DNA of 9,306 bases from Bacteroides sp. UBA939 (GTDB lineage Bacteria; Bacteroidota; Bacteroidia; Bacteroidales; Bacteroidaceae), in the NCBI RefSeq assembly GCF_002293435.1, contig NZ_DBDF01000106.1, positions 12,762 through 22,067 of the forward strand. Direction: 5' to 3'. The position numbers and the translations under genes were made by a program. The stretch's first letter is position 1; each line of letters begins with the position of its first letter. The notes beneath the pieces were generated by a model. That model was not told where the DNA came from and made no database searches. It was given only the letters and a program-made list of their open reading frames with translations. Below are positions 1-4,311 of this stretch, in pieces.

Positions 1-7
1 TCCTCCC
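1..7 (-). promoter_or_regulatory. Shine-Dalgarno-like GGAGGA at window edge
   Basis: Read on the minus strand, the last bases of the window are GGGAGGA, a near-perfect match to the Shine-Dalgarno consensus. They lie about 34 nt downstream of the stop codon of the HlyD-type adaptor gene. The likely reading is a ribosome binding site for a following gene whose start lies just outside the window, so the adaptor would be the first gene of an operon. Such a strong Shine-Dalgarno is not typical of Bacteroides. The same bases form a small inverted repeat (TCCTCC-CA-GGAGGA, 1-14), so a structural role cannot be excluded. Confidence 0.3.
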
Positions 8-40
8 AGGAGGAGGAGAATTGGGATACTCTCCCGCACA

Positions 41-1288
41 CTATTTCAGCTTCAACTTATTCTTATTCTTATACTGACTCATATCGCTCACCACCACCTG
101 GTCGCCCGCCTGCAAACCACTGATAACCTCCACATACTCAAAGTTACTGTCACCCAGTTGCACTTTACGCTTCACGATTTCCTCGTCCGAGTCGCGTACA
201 AAGAGTTCGTACTCGCCGCGCCCCACATAATAAGAAGCATTCGCAATCCGCATCACATCCTCCTTCACCGCATTCATCACATACACATCCGTTTTCAACC
301 CCGAACGCAAACGACGGTGGTTATCCTCACTCAACTGCACAGTAAACGAAATCACCCCATTCTTCGACAACGGCGTCACACTGCTCACCGTACCTTCCAG
401 CTTCTCATTCCCAATCTTCACCACCGACTTACCTCCGGCAGCCACACGGTCGCCATACGTATCGGCAATCTCGCCCTCCACCTTGAAGTGGCTAAGGTCG
501 GAGATTACAGCAAGCTGACTGCCTTGCGAAACCTGCGCACCAATCTGGTTATTAATGTAAGTAAGAATAGCCTTCCGCGGAGAACGAACCTGCGCATCGT
601 CCAGCGTACGCTTCATCTCGGCAAGCCCCTTGCGGAAGATGCTGAAATCCAGTTCCTGAACCTTATACTCGGCGGCAAGCACTTCCTTCTCATTGTCGTA
701 CTGCTGTTTCAGTTGCTCATATTCCAACTCTGCCACGTTGTAGCTAAGTTCCGCCTGACGCACCTTGTCGGTAGTCCCCGAACCCAGACTGTCGAGATAC
801 TGCTCATTGCGCAGTTCCACCTTCTTACGGTTCAGTTGCATGGCAGAGACTTTAATCTTCATCGACAGGTCGTTCAGTTTAGTCTGGTTGTTCACCCGTA
901 GCTGGTCGAGTTTGTAACTGCGCATCTGCTCTTCGTCCAACAGTTTCTTGTAGTCCGTCTCTACGCTTTGCAGGTCGAGTTTCAGAATCGGCGTACCTAC
1001 GTCCACGCTGTCTCCACCTTTCTTATACACCTCCATGATGCGGGTATTGATGGGTGAGTTGATAATCTCCTCGAATGCCGGCACCACTTTTCCCGACGCG
1101 CTGACACTGACTTCAATCGTACCTTTATCTACCGTAGAGAGTACCAGGTCCTTCGTCTTGACTCCTGTACGCATCAACGAGATAAGTACGCTGATAACTA
1201 CTATAACTGCCACGCCTATGCCTCCGTAGCGGATAATCTTCTTGTTGCGTTCTTTATTACGCACTTCTTTTGGTATTTCTCTGTCCAT
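41..1288 (-). CDS. HlyD/MacA-type periplasmic adaptor (membrane fusion protein)
   Basis: Membrane fusion protein that would link an inner-membrane exporter to an outer-membrane TolC-type channel. The 415-residue protein has a basic N-terminus, then one transmembrane segment (about residues 19-39) with no lipobox cysteine. So it is an anchored adaptor of the HlyD/MacA kind rather than an AcrA-type lipoprotein. Next come a split lipoyl-like domain (about 66-106 and 233-265), a long charged alpha-helical hairpin (about 107-232), a beta-barrel (about 267-340, with SDLSHFKVEGEIAD) and a membrane-proximal domain ending near 405 (GLQAGDQVVVSD). The C-terminus is Lys/Asn-rich. The start at 1288 gives the expected short cytoplasmic tail. 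A sigma-54-like promoter and a tandemly repeated leader lie upstream. The partner is probably a MacB-like ABC transporter beyond the left edge, but this is inferred. The family is sure; the substrate is unknown. Confidence 0.9.
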   Translation of the reverse strand: MDREIPKEVRNKERNKKIIRYGGIGVAVIVVISVLISLMRTGVKTKDLVLSTVDKGTIEVSVSASGKVVPAFEEIINSPINTRIMEVYKKGGDSVDVGTPILKLDLQSVETDYKKLLDEEQMRSYKLDQLRVNNQTKLNDLSMKIKVSAMQLNRKKVELRNEQYLDSLGSGTTDKVRQAELSYNVAELEYEQLKQQYDNEKEVLAAEYKVQELDFSIFRKGLAEMKRTLDDAQVRSPRKAILTYINNQIGAQVSQGSQLAVISDLSHFKVEGEIADTYGDRVAAGGKSVVKIGNEKLEGTVSSVTPLSKNGVISFTVQLSEDNHRRLRSGLKTDVYVMNAVKEDVMRIANASYYVGRGEYELFVRDSDEEIVKRKVQLGDSNFEYVEVISGLQAGDQVVVSDMSQYKNKNKLKLK

Positions 1289-1294
1289 AGTGAA

Positions 1295-1343
1295 TATTGA
1301 GTTATTTATTATTTCCTGGTATTGAGTTGTTTATTACTTCCGG
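1295..1343. repeat. Imperfect tandem repeat in adaptor gene leader
   Basis: Two adjacent copies of a 24-25 bp unit, 1295-1319 and 1320-1343. Both begin TATTGAGTT and end in TTCC(T)GG. They differ by two transitions and one missing T. The repeat ends 6 bp before the adaptor start codon (minus strand), so it fills most of the transcribed leader expected from the sigma-54-like promoter. On the mRNA each copy gives a purine/A-rich stretch (GGAARTAATAAA), so the duplication may double a ribosome loading region. That role is inferred. Confidence 0.7.
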
Positions 1344-1401
1344 TTTCCGGTGCTTGTCCATCGTCGAAAACGAACAGACATGTTACTCACATTTATATAT
1401 A

Positions 1402-1417
1402 TGCTAAATGCGTGCCA
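1402..1417 (-). promoter_or_regulatory. Sigma-54 (RpoN) promoter for the adaptor gene
   Basis: The minus strand reads TGGCACGCATTTAGCA. The sigma-54 consensus is TGGCACG-N4-TTGCA; only one consensus base differs (A for T in the -12 element). The diagnostic GG and GC dinucleotides are 12 bp apart, as required. The predicted start site is near 1391, giving a leader of about 100 nt before the start codon at 1288. I found no good TAnnTTTG housekeeping -7 box in this intergenic region. Sigma-54 promoters need an AAA+ activator bound upstream; a candidate site lies at 1460-1497. Confidence 0.6.
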
Positions 1418-1450
1418 AAAACGTAAATGCCTGAAAACGAGGTGATAGAG

Positions 1451-1482
1451 AAAAAAGGAGGGTGTCCGATATCGGACACCCT
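1451..1482 (-). terminator. Rho-independent terminator of the glucosaminidase/PD40 unit
   Basis: On the minus strand, 55 nt after the PD40 gene stop, the RNA would form a 10-bp stem, AGGGTGTCCG paired with CGGACACCCT, closed by an ATAT loop. It is followed by CCTTTTTTC. A GC-rich stem followed by a run of six U is a classic intrinsic terminator. The stem is part of a perfect 22-bp DNA palindrome (1460-1481), so the site may also bind a protein. Confidence 0.8.
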
Positions 1483-1497
1483 GTACATTTTCGGATA
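1460..1497. promoter_or_regulatory. Candidate enhancer sites for a sigma-54 activator
   Basis: The core TGTCCGATATCGGACA (1463-1478) is a perfect palindrome centred about 80 bp upstream of the predicted sigma-54 start site. A degenerate second copy, TGTACATTTTCGGATA (1482-1497), matches it at 11 of 16 positions and begins 19 bp later, close to two helical turns. Tandem palindromes at this distance are how NtrC-family activators usually bind. The overlap with a terminator is a complication, because the palindrome alone is explained by termination. The second copy and the promoter are what support a regulatory role. Confidence 0.35.
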
Positions 1498-1536
1498 TGA
1501 TTGAAGACGAAGATATAGAGGTACAGAGTTCTATCT

Positions 1537-2463
1537 TTATTCAGCCTTAGCCCTAATATAAGAAACAAATGCAAACCGCTTACTATCCGGCGACCAGGAG
1601 TTTACATTGATAGTACCCTGTCCGCCAAACAAACTGACCACCGTCTGCGGCTTTCCACCTTTTGCCGGCATCACGCGAAGCTCCACGTCTTTACCAAACG
1701 GGTGATCGCCCGGCGCTACATCCCCCTTCTTATAACAGATAAACACAACCTGTTCCCCATCCGGAGATATGTGCGGAAACCAGGAGTTGCGGTCTTTGTC
1801 GAACGTCATTTGTGTCTGTTCCGCTCCATCCGCCCGCATGCGCCACACTTGCATCAACCCCGTACGAACGGAATTGAACCAGATGTAGTTACCACAAGGC
1901 GAGTATTCAGGTCCATCGTCCAGACCGGGTGCATCCGTCAGGCGGACTTCTTCGCCACCACGGGCAGGAATAATGTACACGTCGTAATTACCTTTCCGGT
2001 CGGCACAGTACGCCAACGTCTTCCCATCGGGCGACCATCCGTGCAAATAACTTGGCCCCATCGGCGTAACCAGCGTAGGAGCGCCACCCGTAATAGGCAG
2101 AGTGTAGATGCGCGACTGACCGTCTTCCTTAGTACCGTGACTGATGGCAATCTCTTTACCGTCAACCGACAGCACATGGTCGTTGTTACAACGATTGGCA
2201 AAGCCGGTGGGAATTTCCACATCCGATGCAGCGTCGTCTATCGCCACCTTATACAGTTTACCTTTACTATTATATATAAGGTATTGCCCGTCTACTGTCC
2301 AGTTGGGCGCTTCGATAAGATAGGGATACTCTTTAAGTACGGTGCGCTTACCCGTCTCAGTGTCATAAATCTCTAATACCGATACAGTCTTATTCACTTG
2401 TCCGGATACAAAAGCAGGAGTTGACGCTGCCAACAACGATAGGAATAGATAGGGTGTTTTCAT
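1537..2463 (-). CDS. Secreted PD40/TolB-like beta-propeller protein
   Basis: A 308-residue protein with a Sec-type signal peptide (about residues 1-21, hydrophobic LFLSLLAAS; probable cleavage around AFVSG). The rest is a series of PD40 (TolB-like WD40) blades: motifs of the form W/YSPDGKxLAYxS occur near residues 52-64, 96-108, 141-152, 184-196, 229-241 and 288-300, giving six blades. It lacks the N-terminal domain of true TolB and is shorter, so it is not named tolB. PD40 propellers usually act as protein- or ligand-binding platforms in the periplasm or on the surface; no catalytic residues can be assigned. It follows the glucosaminidase gene by 32 nt on the same strand, so the two are probably co-transcribed, and a strong terminator follows it. 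The fold is confident; the function is unknown. Confidence 0.8.
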   Translation of the reverse strand: MKTPYLFLSLLAASTPAFVSGQVNKTVSVLEIYDTETGKRTVLKEYPYLIEAPNWTVDGQYLIYNSKGKLYKVAIDDAASDVEIPTGFANRCNNDHVLSVDGKEIAISHGTKEDGQSRIYTLPITGGAPTLVTPMGPSYLHGWSPDGKTLAYCADRKGNYDVYIIPARGGEEVRLTDAPGLDDGPEYSPCGNYIWFNSVRTGLMQVWRMRADGAEQTQMTFDKDRNSWFPHISPDGEQVVFICYKKGDVAPGDHPFGKDVELRVMPAKGGKPQTVVSLFGGQGTINVNSWSPDSKRFAFVSYIRAKAE

Positions 2464-2495
2464 GGGTGTAATGTTTATATTTAGAATTACATGTA

Positions 2496-3422
2496 CTATC
2501 TCAGCCTCAACCTGTCCCCTACTTCCGGAACGTAGTCATCATCCTTCCGGTTCATCTTATACAAGTTCTTCAACCGTATACCGCACTTCTGAGAAATGGA
2601 GTGCATGGAGTCGCCGTCTTTCACAATATAAACGGTATGTGGTTCGGGCGCTTTCTTATTCTTCTCTTTCAGATAGATTATATCACCGGCTTCCAGCGTA
2701 TAATCCTTATGCAAGTCGTTGTATTTCACTAACTTCTTCCAACTGATATCGAACTCCCCACCCAGTAAGCGGAACGTATCGCCATCACGTGCCACTACAC
2801 ATGCAATATCGTTAGCTATATACACATCATGCGGATTGGCAAGCCATGGCTTCTTCTTCAATTCCTTAGCCCACTTGCGGGCTTCGCTCTTGCTCATGCC
2901 GCGACTGTCATACTTATAAAGCTCGTAATCTTCGATTATTGTAATCAAACGGTTGGCATAAGAAGGGTCTGTCGCATATCCGGCTTTCTTCAGCCCGCGC
3001 GCCCAACCTTTATAATCCGTAATCTTCAGTTCGAACAGGAAAGCATAACGCGCACCCTGTTTCAGAAAAGCGGAATGGTCTTCATAAGAATCCTTGGGTT
3101 TGCTGTAAGCGCGAAAGCATTCTTTAGGCGCATCATCATCATGCCGCACCGTACGTCCGCGCCAACTGCTTCCGCACTTAATGCCGAAATGATTATTACT
3201 CTTAAGAGCCAGTTCACTTTGTCCGGCGCCACTTTCGAGTAGACCTTGTGCCAGGGTGATACTGGCAGGTATCTTGTGTTCCTGCATTTGCTGCACGGCA
3301 AGAGGAGCATATTTCTCTATGTATTCCGAATAACGGGTATTCTTGCGCTGTGCCTGAATGGTAACGGCACAAGTGAGAAATACCAGGATTACGGCAAGTT
3401 TGATCACATTAATTTTCTTCAT
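2496..3422 (-). CDS. Glucosaminidase-domain protein with two LysM domains
   Basis: A predicted peptidoglycan hydrolase that cleaves the N-acetylglucosaminyl linkage of the glycan strand (GH73-like). It has 308 residues. A signal peptide (about 1-24, ending TIQAQ) is followed by the glucosaminidase domain (about 30-172), with IPASITLAQGLLESGAG carrying the probable catalytic Glu63 and the conserved NNHFGIK at 76-82. Two LysM modules follow: a divergent one at about 207-252 (VVARDGDTFRLL..., ending GDIIYLK) and a standard one at about 263-308 (YIVKDGDSMHSIS..., ending VGDRLRLR). LysM modules bind GlcNAc-containing glycans and would hold the enzyme on the cell wall. The start at 3422 puts MKK directly before the hydrophobic core. 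It is the first gene of a two-gene unit with the PD40 protein, divergent from cytidine deaminase. Whether its role is cell separation or wall turnover cannot be told from sequence. Confidence 0.9.
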   Translation of the reverse strand: MKKINVIKLAVILVFLTCAVTIQAQRKNTRYSEYIEKYAPLAVQQMQEHKIPASITLAQGLLESGAGQSELALKSNNHFGIKCGSSWRGRTVRHDDDAPKECFRAYSKPKDSYEDHSAFLKQGARYAFLFELKITDYKGWARGLKKAGYATDPSYANRLITIIEDYELYKYDSRGMSKSEARKWAKELKKKPWLANPHDVYIANDIACVVARDGDTFRLLGGEFDISWKKLVKYNDLHKDYTLEAGDIIYLKEKNKKAPEPHTVYIVKDGDSMHSISQKCGIRLKNLYKMNRKDDDYVPEVGDRLRLR

Positions 3423-3460
3423 AACGGTATTTGATTACATTAATTCCCTTCCTAACAGTA

Positions 3461-3481
3461 GACTTTTGAGGTACAAAAGTC
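3461..3481. repeat. Perfect 8-bp inverted repeat over glucosaminidase promoter
   Basis: GACTTTTG (3461-3468), spacer AGGTA, CAAAAGTC (3474-3481). The right arm is the minus-strand -7 region and the left arm covers the predicted start site, so a dimeric regulator bound here would block or shape transcription of the glucosaminidase unit. This operator role is inferred from position. Confidence 0.4.
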
Positions 3482-3504
3482 ATAAAAAGAATTGGAATTA
3501 CCAA
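3474..3504 (-). promoter_or_regulatory. Housekeeping promoter of the glucosaminidase/PD40 unit
   Basis: On the minus strand a -33 element TTG (3504-3502) is followed after 20 bp by GACTTTTG (3481-3474), one base off the Bacteroides -7 consensus TAnnTTTG. The implied start near 3467 gives a leader of about 45 nt before the start codon at 3422. Spacing and position fit, but the -7 box is imperfect. Confidence 0.45.
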
Positions 3505-3521
3505 TCTCTTTCCTAACTTTG
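3491..3521 (+). promoter_or_regulatory. Housekeeping promoter of cytidine deaminase
   Basis: The -33 element TTG (3492-3494) and a perfect -7 element TAACTTTG (3514-3521) are separated by 19 bp, as in the Bacteroidetes primary sigma factor consensus. Start expected near 3528, leaving a leader of about 25 nt. The -33 element lies in the left arm of ATTGG-AATTA-CCAAT (3491-3505), an inverted repeat whose right arm carries the -33 of the divergent promoter, so the two promoters overlap. Confidence 0.65.
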
Positions 3522-3552
3522 TAACATTAATTACAAAAAACTTTATCGTCTT

Positions 3553-4032
3553 ATGAAAGATTTGACCTTGCGAATTGACCTTAAAATATACGAATACAGC
3601 GAGTTAAGTGATGCCGACCGCAAATTGATGGATGCCGCCCGTGAAGCAACCAATCGCAGTTATGCGCCTTACTCACACTTCTCCGTAGGCGCCGCGGCGC
3701 GTTTGGCAGACGGTACAATCGTAACGGGTACCAATCAGGAAAATGCTGCTTATCCCTCGGGGCTTTGCGCGGAACGTACTACTCTGTTTTATGCCAATTC
3801 ACAATATCCCAATCAGGCAGTAGAAACTCTCGCCATAGCTGCACGCAATGAACGAGGTTTCCTCGACGATCCTATTCCACCCTGTGGCGCCTGCCGCCAG
3901 GTGATGCTCGAAACGGAAAAACGCTTTAAGCATCCTATGCGTATTCTTCTTTATGGTGAGAAAGGTATTTATGAGGTGAAAGGTGTAGGAGCTTTGTTGC
4001 CTTTATCATTTGATGCTGATTCGATGAAATAA
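3553..4032 (+). CDS. cdd: Cytidine deaminase
   Basis: Catalyses hydrolytic deamination of cytidine and deoxycytidine to uridine and deoxyuridine in the cytoplasm, a pyrimidine salvage step. The 159-residue protein matches the short, zinc-dependent homotetrameric class. The zinc-site motifs are complete: CAE at residues 72-74 (Cys72 ligand, Glu74 general acid/base) and PPCGACRQ at 109-116 (Cys111 and Cys114 ligands). NQENAAYPSG (61-70) supplies the conserved Asn and Glu that bind the ribose, and YAPYSHFSVGAA (37-48) is the usual N-terminal family motif. The N-terminus is about 20 residues longer than in the smallest family members. The start at 3553 lies 32 nt after a good -7 box. It is transcribed alone as far as can be seen; I found no clear terminator between it and the ABC-F leader. 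Confidence 0.95.
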   Translation: MKDLTLRIDLKIYEYSELSDADRKLMDAAREATNRSYAPYSHFSVGAAARLADGTIVTGTNQENAAYPSGLCAERTTLFYANSQYPNQAVETLAIAARNERGFLDDPIPPCGACRQVMLETEKRFKHPMRILLYGEKGIYEVKGVGALLPLSFDADSMK

Positions 4033-4081
4033 CTTTCTATGTTTTTTCATTCAACCTGCATAAACTACGAAAGATTTTATG

Positions 4082-4089
4082 TAGCTTTG
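4082..4089 (+). promoter_or_regulatory. -7 box of the ABC-F gene promoter
   Basis: TAGCTTTG matches TAnnTTTG exactly and is followed by CAACC, a common context for Bacteroides start sites. No clear TTG is present 19-21 bp upstream, so the -33 element is weak. The start would be near 4095, giving an unusually long leader of about 215-220 nt before the ABC-F start at 4312. Confidence 0.5.
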
Positions 4090-4114
4090 CAACCGCTAAC
4101 TAACAAATACTGCA

Positions 4115-4132
4115 ATGAGAATTTCCAAGTAA
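4115..4132 (+). CDS. Putative five-codon leader peptide (MRISK)
   Basis: ATG AGA ATT TCC AAG TAA begins about 20 nt after the predicted start site and is the first ATG in the transcript. Short upstream ORFs of this size precede inducible ribosome-protection and rRNA-methylase genes, including tetQ in Bacteroides; a drug-stalled ribosome on them changes the folding of the leader. Here the first element of the folding chain (4146-4154) starts 14 nt after the stop codon. A second small ORF (MLHYSER, 4165-4188) also lies in the leader and is an alternative candidate. Translation of either is unproven. Confidence 0.4.
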   Translation: MRISK

Positions 4133-4145
4133 AGACAAGCCTTTC

Positions 4146-4306
4146 GGTAAACATCACCTTTTATATGCTTCATTATTCAGAACGCTGAGCATCACAAACG
4201 TGTATGTTTAGCCCATACTGTGTTTGTCTATTCCCTCCTTTTACTTCCTCTGCGGAAGTTTCCCCGAGATGTTATCTTGTTTTTCACTATTCATTAAACA
4301 CAGTAT
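4146..4306 (+). promoter_or_regulatory. Candidate translational attenuator of the ABC-F gene
   Basis: Three pairings that exclude one another can be read. Pairing 1:2 joins GGTAAACAT (4146-4154) to ATGTTTA-g-CC (4204-4213), 9 bp with one bulge. Pairing 2:3 is a hairpin of 4194-4206 with 4214-4227: 13 bp including three G-U pairs, a bulged C4218, and loop TTTAGCC. Pairing 3:4 joins ATACTGTGTTT (4215-4225) to AAACACAGTAT (4296-4306), 11 perfect base pairs, hiding positions -16 to -6 of the ABC-F start. By default 1:2 would leave 3:4 to form and shut translation. A ribosome held on the leader ORF could prevent 1:2, favour 2:3 and free the start. Smaller hairpins (4165-4172/4186-4192 and 4243-4248/4254-4259) sit between. 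The pairings are seen; the switch is inferred. Confidence 0.5.
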
Positions 4307-4311
4307 TTGTT

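Noticed and set aside
158..901. A 247-residue open frame on the plus strand
   Set aside because: It lies wholly antisense to the adaptor gene, has low-complexity His/Arg/Leu-rich composition and no recognisable domain; the opposite strand has all the family signals.
1702..2376. A 224-residue open frame on the plus strand
   Set aside because: Antisense shadow of the PD40 protein, which has a signal peptide and regular blade motifs; the shadow frame has neither.
1537..2463. Calling the PD40 protein TolB of the Tol-Pal system
   Set aside because: No N-terminal TolB domain, no tol or pal neighbours, and about 100 residues shorter than typical TolB.
4033..4081. Terminator after cytidine deaminase (CTTTC at 4033-4037 with GAAAG at 4069-4073)
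   Set aside because: Five pairs around a 31-nt loop with no U-tract in the right place; I cannot support a terminator.
4165..4188. Second small ORF (MLHYSER) in the ABC-F leader as the main leader peptide
   Set aside because: It is in a small hairpin and a ribosome stalled there would cover the 5' arm of hairpin 2:3, giving the opposite effect to the one expected. Kept only as an alternative.
4267..4285. AGAT-GTT-ATCT hairpin followed by TTGTTTTT as a transcription terminator in the ABC-F leader
   Set aside because: The stem is only 4 A/T-rich base pairs and too weak to support intrinsic termination; translational control explains the pairings better.
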